Assembly: GCA_004298915.1 (NCBI GenBank)
Contig: SCTE01000408.1
Span: 1-8,400 of the forward strand
Length of the DNA: 8,400 nucleotides
Reading direction: 5' to 3'
Source of the DNA: Chloroflexota bacterium
Lineage (GTDB): Bacteria; Chloroflexota; Limnocylindria; Limnocylindrales; CSP1-4
Both the position numbers and the translations under genes were made by a program. The notes below the pieces were generated by a model that saw nothing but the letters and a program-made list of their open reading frames with translations, did no database searches and was not told where the DNA came from. Of the stretch, positions 1-5,617 are shown piece after piece. How positions within the stretch are numbered: position 1 is the first letter of the stretch; each line of letters opens with the position of its first letter.

Positions 1-1089
1 GGCGGGGTTCGTGGTGATCATCTCGTAGGCCCGGAACAGCTCGGCCCGCCCGCTCATCTGGGCGACGTGGACGAGCATGGACAGCGCGTCGAGCATCGAG
101 CCACGGCCCAGGGGGTACCACGGGTCCATGATCGAATCGTGGCCACAGGCGACGTTGATGCCGGCCGCGTCCAGCTCCTTCACCCGGGTCATGCCCCGGC
201 GCTTCGGATACGTGTCGAAGCGGCCCTGGAGCACGATGTTGTCGAGCGGGTTGGCGACGATCGTGACGCCGGCCCGCTTGAGGATCTGGATCAACTTGAA
301 CGCGTAGTTGTCGTTGTACGAGCCCATCGCCGTCGTGTGCCCGGCGACGACGCGACCGCCCATGCGGTCCCGGATGGTCCGGGCCGCCACCACCTCGAGG
401 AACCGGCTCTGCTCATCGTCGGTCTCATCGCAGTGGAGATCGATCGGGGCGCCGGTCTCCTTCGCCAGGTCGAAGATGAAGTGGACCTCCTCGACGCCAT
501 CGTCCCGGGTCCATTCGTAGTGCGGGATCCCGCCGATGATGTCGCAGCCCAGGCGCATCGCCTCGCGCATGAGCTCCTTGCCGTTTGGGAAGGACAGGAT
601 CCCGTCCTGGGGAAAGGCGATCAGCCGGAGATCCACGATGTCGCGGACTTCCTCGCGCAGCTCCAGGAGCGCCCTGAGTGCGACGAGGTTGGGATCGCAC
701 ACGTCCACGTGGGATCGAATCAGGCCGGTTCCCTGGGCCACTTCCCAGCGGATGGCCTCGAGTGCCCGCCGCTTGACGTCCTCATGGGTAAGGAACGGCT
801 TTCGCTCGGCCCAGGTGAGGATCCCTTCGATGAGCGTTCCCGACTCGTTGTAACGGGGCTCACCGACGGTCAGGACCGCGTCCATGTGAACGTGCGGATC
901 GACCAGCGGAGGTGACAGCAGCCCACCGGCCGCGTCGAGTTCGGGGACTCCCCCGGCGCGGAGTTCGCCGGCCGGCCGGATCCGATCGATGACGTCGCCG
1001 CGAACCTGGACGTCGAACAGGTCAAGACCACGACTCGGCGTCGGATGGACGCGTGCGTTTCGGACGATCAGGCCGGGTGATGATGCCAT
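1..1089 (-). CDS. codA: Cytosine deaminase, codA type (C-terminal part beyond left edge)
   Basis: Deaminates cytosine to uracil and ammonia in the cytoplasm (pyrimidine salvage, nitrogen scavenging). The visible 363 residues run from the start to about 60 residues short of the usual 420-430. It matches E. coli CodA as I remember it with a constant offset of +5 and no visible gaps. Metal ligands are H66 and H68 (in DPHVHMD), H219 (DLHCDE) and D318 (GHDS). E222 is the catalytic acid, Q161 (FPQDG) contacts substrate, H251 lies in AGHTTAM, and W324 in DPWYPLG. The E. coli residue D314, next to the metal ligand, is Ser here (S319). The start ATG at 1089 is preceded by GAAGG five bases upstream. 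The next in-frame stop upstream is at 1180-1182, with no other ATG or GTG between. Isoguanine or another amino-pyrimidine is a possible alternative substrate. The family call is secure; the exact substrate is less so. Confidence 0.93.
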   Translation of the reverse strand, partial: MASSPGLIVRNARVHPTPSRGLDLFDVQVRGDVIDRIRPAGELRAGGVPELDAAGGLLSPPLVDPHVHMDAVLTVGEPRYNESGTLIEGILTWAERKPFLTHEDVKRRALEAIRWEVAQGTGLIRSHVDVCDPNLVALRALLELREEVRDIVDLRLIAFPQDGILSFPNGKELMREAMRLGCDIIGGIPHYEWTRDDGVEEVHFIFDLAKETGAPIDLHCDETDDEQSRFLEVVAARTIRDRMGGRVVAGHTTAMGSYNDNYAFKLIQILKRAGVTIVANPLDNIVLQGRFDTYPKRRGMTRVKELDAAGINVACGHDSIMDPWYPLGRGSMLDALSMLVHVAQMSGRAELFRAYEMITTNPA

Positions 1090-1154
1090 CGAAACCTTCG
1101 AGGAAGCCGGATCGAAACTGGGCAGACCGGACCGGGCACGGACGCTCGGGCGTG

Positions 1155-1183
1155 AGTTTGGTCCGCGCGATTCGACGCGTCAA
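1155..1183 (-). promoter_or_regulatory. Weak candidate promoter for the cytosine deaminase gene
   Basis: On the minus strand TTGACG (1183-1178) is followed after 17 bases by CAAACT (1160-1155), about 65 bases before the ATG at 1089. The -35 is a 5/6 match to the sigma-70 consensus, but the -10 is only 3/6. The 162-bp gap 1090-1251 also has to end the upstream phosphoesterase transcript. I see only weak inverted repeats there (GCCCC/GGGGC arms around 1185-1225 with a long loop), so read-through from the phosphoesterase gene into the deaminase gene cannot be excluded. Confidence 0.2.
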
Positions 1184-1251
1184 GGCCCCAATTCGCGGTG
1201 CTTCAGGAACTCAAGGAACGGGGCTGGACAGCGCCGAAGACGCAAGCGAAG

Positions 1252-4200
1252 TCAGGGGCCGAAGTCCAGGACGAGCTGTGGCGCGGTGGCGGCGCCTGAC
1301 TCCCGGCTCGACATTCGCACGGCGGTGCTGTTGATCCCCGAGAGGGCGAAGCTCAGCTTGCCCGAGGCGACGAGGGCGGTGACATCGACGGTCGTCCATG
1401 TCCCGGCGGTGATCGCACCGGAGCCACCGACCGAGGCCCCGACCACGGGGGCGTTGCCGGCCGTCAGGCCCGTCTCGGTCCAGTTCGTCGCCGTCCCACC
1501 GACCGTGTACCCGGCGCTCGAGGCGGTATTGGCGTACACGCGCAGTGTGGCCCGCGTGATGGTCCCGCTGAGGCCAGTCAGGTCGAACATGATGTACGTC
1601 TGGACAACCGGCGAGCCATCGAATCGAAGTTGGGTCGAGGTCCCGTAGTTCGTGGTTGGTGCCGAGGTGTCCACGTAGCTGTCGGCGATCGGGGCCAGCG
1701 TCAACTGGCTCGGCGGCGGCGGCGGGGGCGGATCGGTCGTCGCGGATTGCGGGCCGGCGATGGCCGACGGGTTGGTCGCGGCATCGCGGGCGAGGACCGT
1801 GTAGGTGTAGGTGGTGCTGGGCGTCAGGCTCGTGTCCTGGTAGGTCAGCGTGGCAGGGCCGAGGAGCGCCAGCGGGCCCGCGAGGTCCGTCCGATAGAGC
1901 TCGTAGCCGGTGACGCCGACGTTGTCGGTCGAGGCGCCCCAGGCGAGGTTGATCGTCGTCGAGCCGGCCGCGGTCGCGCTGAAGCTCGAGGGTGCCGTGG
2001 GTGGTGATGTGTCGGGCTCGATCGTGATGCCGGCCGTGGCCGCCGGCACGCTCGGGCCGACCGCGTTGGTGGCGGTGAGGCTGACGGTGTACGGCCCGGC
2101 GGTCGTCCAGGTGTGGCTCGGGTTCCGGAGGGTCGAGGTCGTCCCGTCGCCGAAATCCCACAGCCAGGAGGTGGGCGTGTTCGTGCTCGTGTCGGTGAAG
2201 CTGATCGGCAGGCCCGCCGTCTGGGTCGTCACCGACGCCGTGAACGAGGCAACGGGCGGCGGCGGGGCGCTTGCCAGCTCGAGCACGAGTTGCGGAGCAC
2301 TCGTGGTGCCGGACTCGCGGCTCGCCATCTTGACCGCCGTGCTGTTGATCCCGGAAAGGGCGACGCTCAACTTGCCGGTCGTCAAGAGCGGCGTGACGTC
2401 GACGCTCGTCCAGCTGTTCGTTCCGAAGGCCCCGGAGCCGCCGACGGACGCGCCGATGGGGGGTGCATTTGCGGCCGTCAGCCCGTTCTCGGTCCAGGTG
2501 CTCGCGGTTCCGCCCACGGTGTAGCCGGCACCGGAACCCGTGTTCGCGAACACGCGCAGGGTGGCCTTCGTGATCGTCCCTGACACGCCTGACAGGTCGA
2601 ACATGACGTAACTCTGGACGACCGGCGAGCCGTCGACACGGAGGGAGATCGACGTCCCGTAGTTGGTCGTCGGCTTCGAGGCGTCTACATAGCTGTCGGC
2701 GATCGGGACCAGCGTCACGGTCACTGACGCGGCGGGCGTGGTGACGACCGCAGGTGCCGATGGGTTCGAATGGTGACCCGCGGCATCGAAGGCATCGACC
2801 GTGTAGCTGTACGAGGTCGAGGGGCTCACGGTGAGGTCGCTGTACGTCGTTGCCGTGGGCCCGCTCGTCGTCCCGATGCTCGAACCGTTCCGGTAGACGG
2901 TGTATCCGATGACGCCGATATCGTCGGTCGCTGTGGTCCAGGCGAGGTCAACTCGGCCCGACGACGGCGCCGTGGCCGACGTGATCGAGGGAACCGTCGG
3001 AGGGCCGGTATCGATGACGACAGCGGGTGTCGTGACGACCTTGACCGACGACTGGTTCGAGTGGTTGTTCGCGGCATCGAAGGCATCGACCGTGTAGTTG
3101 TAGGTCGTCGAGGGGCTGACGGTCAGGTCGCTGTAGGTCGTGGCCGCAGGCCCAGTGGTCGTCCCGATCGGCGACCCATTTCGATAGACCGTGTAGCCGG
3201 TGACGCCGACGTTGTCGGTCGAGGTCGTCCAGGCGAGATCGACGCGACTCGATGAGACGGCCGTGCCGGAGGTGATCGTCGGGATGGTCGGCTTCTGCGT
3301 GTCGCCTCCACCTCCGCCCGTGGCATGGCAGGTGCCGGATCCGGAGTCGGTGAAGGTCTTGCCGGCCTCGGGTACGAAGTTCCAGTCGTAGCTCGTCGCG
3401 TGGAGGGTCAGGTCGAGGACGCCGAACGTCGACGCGTTCGTGACCTCGCTGTTGGCCGCGATCGTGGACAGGCTCGTGGAGTTGGCACCGCCGGTCCCGA
3501 CGATGAACTCGCGAATGCCGTTGACCGTGTCGAGTGCGCCGGTCGGGGATTGCGGCGCAAAGCGCTCGTAGATGTGATCGTGGCCGTTGAGGATGACGTC
3601 GGCCTTCGCGGCGTACAGGAGCTGCCAGAACCCGTTCGAATTGCTCGCGGCGCGCCCGCCCGAACTGAACAACGGGATGTGGAAGAACGCGAGCGTGCAC
3701 TGGTTCGGATGGGCGGCCAGATCGGCCGCGAGCCACTTCCCCTGCGGGCTGGAACTGCTGCAGCCACCGACCGACGAGCACTGGGTGTTGAGCGAGATGA
3801 GATGCCAGGCTCCGATGTCGAAGCTGTAGTAGCCCTGCGATGGATTGCCGGCGCGCGCGCCGAAGTACTGGTAGTAGCCCGCCGCGTTGGTGTTGCTCGC
3901 ATCGCACCCCGTGCTCGGACCCGAACCCCCGCTGGTCAGGTACTCGTGGTTCCCGACTGTCGGGTACGTGATCCCCTTCGCGCGTCCCCAGCTGAGGTCG
4001 TAGGAACCCATGAACGCGGCGTAGCTGCCGCAGTAGTACTGATTGTCGCCAAGGGGGAGGACGGCACTGAGACCGGCATTTACCAGCAGGTTGGACGTGG
4101 CCAGCTGGCGGCAGCCGCTCGAAGTTCCGGTGCCGCCGTTGAATTTCGAATCCGCGGGGTCGCAGGCGATGTCGCCGGCCGCGGCGATGACCGGGTCGCC

Positions 4201-4368
4201 GCCTGACGCCGCGATGACCGCCGCATGGGTCGCGCCGAGGGGCGCTCCACCGGGGAGCCCGGGCAGGACCAGCGTGAAGGACGAGGCAACCACCCCGGCG
4301 GCGACCAGAATCGCCGCCAGGCGATGCGTTGCGCCCGACGCAGGCTGACCTGCTGTCGCCCCCCTCAT
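1252..4368 (-). CDS. Secreted metallophosphoesterase with FN3, PKD and DNRLRE/CBM96 domains
   Basis: A 1038-residue exported hydrolase. Residues 1-50 look like a signal peptide: basic start, hydrophobic LAAILVAAGVVASSFTLVLP, likely cut near ATHA. Residues 58-340 are a calcineurin-like/purple-acid-phosphatase-like catalytic domain with D66 (GDIAC), D108 and Y111 (GDNQY), N140-H141-E142 (GNHE), H230 (FFHIP), and H263 and H265 (GHDH), so the complete dinuclear metal site is present. Eight Cys suit an extracytoplasmic, disulfide-bonded fold. Then follow FN3 at 358-447 and 455-545, a DNRLRE/CBM96-like domain at 550-698, PKD at 702-784 (SWLWDFGDGT), FN3 at 788-878, a proline hinge (residues 880-886), and a second DNRLRE domain at 888-1037. 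There is no LPxTG or PEP-CTERM anchor. A phosphomonoesterase or phosphodiesterase acting on polymer-bound or cell-surface substrates is likely; the substrate is unknown. The open frame continues upstream to 4896, across the proline dehydrogenase gene, but the signal peptide fixes the start at ATG 4368. Confidence 0.9.
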   Translation of the reverse strand: MRGATAGQPASGATHRLAAILVAAGVVASSFTLVLPGLPGGAPLGATHAAVIAASGGDPVIAAAGDIACDPADSKFNGGTGTSSGCRQLATSNLLVNAGLSAVLPLGDNQYYCGSYAAFMGSYDLSWGRAKGITYPTVGNHEYLTSGGSGPSTGCDASNTNAAGYYQYFGARAGNPSQGYYSFDIGAWHLISLNTQCSSVGGCSSSSPQGKWLAADLAAHPNQCTLAFFHIPLFSSGGRAASNSNGFWQLLYAAKADVILNGHDHIYERFAPQSPTGALDTVNGIREFIVGTGGANSTSLSTIAANSEVTNASTFGVLDLTLHATSYDWNFVPEAGKTFTDSGSGTCHATGGGGGDTQKPTIPTITSGTAVSSSRVDLAWTTSTDNVGVTGYTVYRNGSPIGTTTGPAATTYSDLTVSPSTTYNYTVDAFDAANNHSNQSSVKVVTTPAVVIDTGPPTVPSITSATAPSSGRVDLAWTTATDDIGVIGYTVYRNGSSIGTTSGPTATTYSDLTVSPSTSYSYTVDAFDAAGHHSNPSAPAVVTTPAASVTVTLVPIADSYVDASKPTTNYGTSISLRVDGSPVVQSYVMFDLSGVSGTITKATLRVFANTGSGAGYTVGGTASTWTENGLTAANAPPIGASVGGSGAFGTNSWTSVDVTPLLTTGKLSVALSGINSTAVKMASRESGTTSAPQLVLELASAPPPPVASFTASVTTQTAGLPISFTDTSTNTPTSWLWDFGDGTTSTLRNPSHTWTTAGPYTVSLTATNAVGPSVPAATAGITIEPDTSPPTAPSSFSATAAGSTTINLAWGASTDNVGVTGYELYRTDLAGPLALLGPATLTYQDTSLTPSTTYTYTVLARDAATNPSAIAGPQSATTDPPPPPPPSQLTLAPIADSYVDTSAPTTNYGTSTQLRFDGSPVVQTYIMFDLTGLSGTITRATLRVYANTASSAGYTVGGTATNWTETGLTAGNAPVVGASVGGSGAITAGTWTTVDVTALVASGKLSFALSGINSTAVRMSSRESGAATAPQLVLDFGP
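1258..1707 (-). repeat. DNRLRE/CBM96-like domain, second copy (paired with 2275-2721)
   Basis: This segment encodes residues 888-1037 of the phosphoesterase and is a close copy of 2275-2721 (residues 550-698). Shared blocks include IADSYVD, PTTNYGTS, DGSPVVQ, SGTIT, AGYTVGGTA, GASVGGSGA, LSGINSTAV and APQLVL. Roughly seven residues in ten agree by eye. The two copies are separated by one PKD and one FN3 domain, so the C-terminal half reads as a duplicated binding module. DNRLRE/CBM96-type domains are beta-sandwiches found in many secreted bacterial proteins, some of which bind polysaccharide. Confidence 0.8.
1903..1934 (-). repeat. 32-bp exact direct repeat in FN3 domain 3 (copy at 3193-3224)
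   Basis: Thirty-two bases identical to 3193-3224 code for STDNVGVTGY in the third FN3 domain (residues 788-878). The first FN3 domain has the same bases although the two domains are otherwise more diverged. This points to local sequence exchange or a slowly changing core motif. Confidence 0.85.
2275..2721 (-). repeat. DNRLRE/CBM96-like domain, first copy (paired with 1258-1707)
   Basis: Encodes residues 550-698 of the phosphoesterase. It begins at VTLVPIADSYVD and ends at APQLVLEL, followed by an APPPP linker into the PKD domain. It is the partner of the copy at 1258-1707. The similarity runs the full length of the domain and is visible at the DNA level, for example in the stretches coding for GINSTAV and SRESG. 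Confidence 0.8.
2779..2806 (-). repeat. 28-bp exact direct repeat in FN3 domain 2 (copy at 3070-3097)
   Basis: These 28 bases occur identically at 3070-3097, 291 bp away. They code for the YTVDAFDAA segment of two adjacent FN3 domains (residues 455-545 and 358-447). Flanking bases remain very similar for a further 40 bases or so, which indicates a fairly recent tandem duplication of the FN3 module. Confidence 0.85.
3070..3097 (-). repeat. 28-bp exact direct repeat in FN3 domain 1 (copy at 2779-2806)
   Basis: Partner of 2779-2806, lying in the first FN3 domain of the phosphoesterase. The 291-bp spacing equals 97 codons, one FN3 unit plus linker, so recombination between the copies would delete or add a domain in frame. 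Confidence 0.85.
3193..3224 (-). repeat. 32-bp exact direct repeat in FN3 domain 1 (copy at 1903-1934)
   Basis: Partner of 1903-1934. It codes for the same STDNVGVTGY segment in the first FN3 domain. The 1290-bp spacing is a multiple of three, so an exchange between the copies would stay in frame while removing FN3-2, the first DNRLRE domain and PKD. Confidence 0.85.
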
Positions 4369-4376
4369 CGCTCCCA

Positions 4377-4405
4377 ATTGAACCACGCGCGACCCGACGA
4401 AACAA
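4377..4405 (-). promoter_or_regulatory. Candidate promoter of the phosphoesterase gene, nearly leaderless
   Basis: On the minus strand TTGTTT (4405-4400), a 17-base spacer and TTCAAT (4382-4377, 4/6 match to TATAAT) precede the ATG at 4368 by only 8 bases. Transcription would start at or within a base or two of the ATG. This fits the poor ribosome site: the only purine run (GGGAG) sits two bases from the ATG, too close for normal Shine-Dalgarno pairing. The -35 matches only 3/6, as expected for a promoter that needs an activator. Confidence 0.4.
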
Positions 4406-4408
4406 CCA

Positions 4409-4438
4409 GTTAGGTAGGGAAAGGTGCGGTTAGGTGGG
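4409..4438 (-). promoter_or_regulatory. Three tandem 10-bp repeats, candidate activator site
   Basis: Read on the plus strand, the blocks GTTAGGTAGG (4409-4418), GAAAGGTGCG (4419-4428) and GTTAGGTGGG (4429-4438) follow each other without gaps. All share AGGT at the same place, and the two outer blocks share GTTAGGT. The array ends three bases upstream of the candidate -35 of the phosphoesterase gene. Head-to-tail repeats about one helical turn apart next to a weak -35 are typical of OmpR/PhoB-family response-regulator sites. The repeats are seen; the regulator is inferred. Confidence 0.5.
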
Positions 4439-4444
4439 ATCAAT

Positions 4445-4460
4445 GGTGCGTGCACGCACC
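4445..4460. promoter_or_regulatory. Perfect 16-bp palindrome, candidate operator
   Basis: GGTGCGTG followed directly by CACGCACC, with no central spacer. It lies seven bases beyond the tandem repeat array and about 100 bases upstream of the proline dehydrogenase start. A gapless perfect dyad cannot form a hairpin with a loop without giving up its central pairs, so a dimeric repressor or activator site is the more natural reading. It may serve either of the two divergent genes. Confidence 0.45.
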
Positions 4461-4550
4461 GCCCCAGGATCAGGGCGAATGTGTTTCGATCCGCCCTGGC
4501 GGGCCGGTTGACGCCGTCGCGAACGTCCAGCGACATGCCGCCGAACCGCA

Positions 4551-4556
4551 TAGCCT
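4551..4556 (+). promoter_or_regulatory. Candidate -10 element for a leaderless proline dehydrogenase mRNA
   Basis: TAGCCT fits the TAnnnT pattern and ends seven bases before the ATG at 4564, the spacing expected if transcription starts at the A of the start codon. There is no purine-rich ribosome site between 4540 and 4563, and no convincing -35 at 16-19 bases upstream. A TTGACG at 4508-4513 is too far away to pair with it. Confidence 0.3.
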
Positions 4557-4563
4557 GTGCCGC

Positions 4564-5484
4564 ATGCGATCCCTGCTGCTGTGGATGGCGCGCAATCCGT
4601 GGCTCCGCGAACGCCTGCCGAGACTCTGGTTCGCCAAGCGCGCCGTTCGCCGGTTCATGCCGGGTGAGGACGCCGAGAGCGCCCTGGCAGCGGGCACCCA
4701 GTTCCAGATCGAGGGCATCGGGACGCTCTATACCCGCCTTGGCGAGAACCTGACGCGGATCGAGGAGGCCGACGAGGTTGCCACTCACTATCTCGGTGTC
4801 ATGAACGAGATCCGTGAGCGACGGCTCGATGGCGAAGTGAGCATGAAACTCACCCAGCTGGGCTTCGATCTCGATGTCGAGCGGACGTTCGAGCACGCGA
4901 GTGCCCTTGCTTCGAAGGCCGCCGAATCAGGTCGGACCCTATGGGTCGACATGGAGGGCAGCGCCTACGCGGAATCGACGATCGCGTTCTACGAGCGACT
5001 GAAGGCAGCCCACCCCAACACGGGAATCTGTCTCCAGGCCTATCTGAAGCGCACGGCGTCGGACGTCGAGCGGCTGTTGCCGCTGGCCCCCCAGATCCGG
5101 CTGGTCAAGGGGGCCTACGCCGAACCGCCCGCGATCGCCTTTCAGGCCCGCCACGACGTGGACGCCAACTACCTGGCCCTGGCCGTTTCGATGCTCGAGG
5201 CGGCCCGAGCCGGGACCAGGATCAGGATCGGGCTGGGAACGCACGACGTCCGCTTGATCGAGCAGGTCGCCGAGCATGCCGACGCCCTGGGCGTGCCCCG
5301 CGCCGCGTTCGAGATCCAGATGCTGTACGGCATTCGGGCCGACCAGCAGCGTCGCCTGAATGCGGCTGGATTTCGGGTGCTGGCCCTGATCGCCTATGGC
5401 GAGGCGTGGTACCCGTGGTACATGCGTCGCCTCGCGGAGCGACCCGCGAACGTGCTCTTCGCGCTGCGCCAGATTCTCGGTTAG
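4564..5484 (+). CDS. Proline dehydrogenase, monofunctional, FAD-dependent
   Basis: Oxidises L-proline to 1-pyrroline-5-carboxylate and passes electrons to the respiratory chain; first step of proline catabolism to glutamate, at the inner face of the membrane. The 306 residues match the usual size of stand-alone bacterial enzymes such as those of Thermus and Deinococcus. The TIM-barrel motifs appear in order: SMKLTQLGFDL (93-103), VDMEGS (128-133), LQAYLKRT (157-164), RLVKGAYAEP (179-188), GTHD (225-228), EIQMLYGIR (250-258), and the C-terminal substrate helix WYPWYMRRLAERPANVLF (282-299), whose Arg pair holds the proline carboxylate. The start at 4564 agrees with the N-terminus of Thermus-type enzymes; the frame stays open further upstream but the added residues look non-coding. 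No pyrroline-5-carboxylate dehydrogenase gene is adjacent, so the pathway partner must be elsewhere. The gene is divergent from the phosphoesterase gene and convergent with the next. Confidence 0.95.
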   Translation: MRSLLLWMARNPWLRERLPRLWFAKRAVRRFMPGEDAESALAAGTQFQIEGIGTLYTRLGENLTRIEEADEVATHYLGVMNEIRERRLDGEVSMKLTQLGFDLDVERTFEHASALASKAAESGRTLWVDMEGSAYAESTIAFYERLKAAHPNTGICLQAYLKRTASDVERLLPLAPQIRLVKGAYAEPPAIAFQARHDVDANYLALAVSMLEAARAGTRIRIGLGTHDVRLIEQVAEHADALGVPRAAFEIQMLYGIRADQQRRLNAAGFRVLALIAYGEAWYPWYMRRLAERPANVLFALRQILG

Positions 5485-5565
5485 TCCCGCGCTTTCAACG
5501 TCGTCCTACCGGTAACCGGAGGAGGGCCGGCGCTGGCCGCGGTGTTCCGATATCGGCGGAACCGA

Positions 5566-5594
5566 AACGACCCCCGCCGGTGGCAGGGGTCGTT
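5566..5594. terminator. Bidirectional hairpin terminator
   Basis: Arms AACGACCCC and GGGGTCGTT pair perfectly over 9 bp. After one C/A mismatch an inner GCC/GGC pairing closes on a GGT loop. It sits between the stop codons of two convergent genes (5484 and 5618), where a single hairpin can end both transcripts. The stem ends in A:T pairs on both sides but there is no long U-tract, as is common in high-GC genomes. The rest of 5485-5617 shows only short palindromes such as ACCGGT (5508-5513). Confidence 0.72.
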
Positions 5595-5617
5595 GGATGC
5601 TCCGAGGCGCTGACCGC

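Noticed and set aside
67..915. Long plus-strand open frame opposite the cytosine deaminase
   Set aside because: The minus strand gives a continuous CodA with all active-site residues; the plus frame has Arg/Asp/Val-rich antisense composition and no recognisable motif.
1910..2524. Plus-strand open frames within the FN3/PKD/DNRLRE region
   Set aside because: They are shadows of the repetitive Thr/Ser/Val-rich phosphoesterase on the minus strand; the apparent repetition reflects the domain duplications.
1700..3300. Repeats as a possible CRISPR or tandem array
   Set aside because: The repeated blocks are coding, spaced by whole domains and diverged in between; there are no regular short spacers.
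3325..4206. 293-codon plus-strand frame opposite the catalytic domain
   Set aside because: It lies entirely over the conserved phosphoesterase motifs of the minus strand and shows no motif of its own.
4508..4513. TTGACG as -35 of proline dehydrogenase
   Set aside because: At 16-18 bases downstream there is only CGACAT or similar, a poor -10, and TAGCCT is 37 bases away.
4369..4896. N-terminal extension of the phosphoesterase frame to 4896
   Set aside because: It crosses the well-supported proline dehydrogenase gene on the other strand, has no domain, and would bury the signal peptide that starts at 4368.
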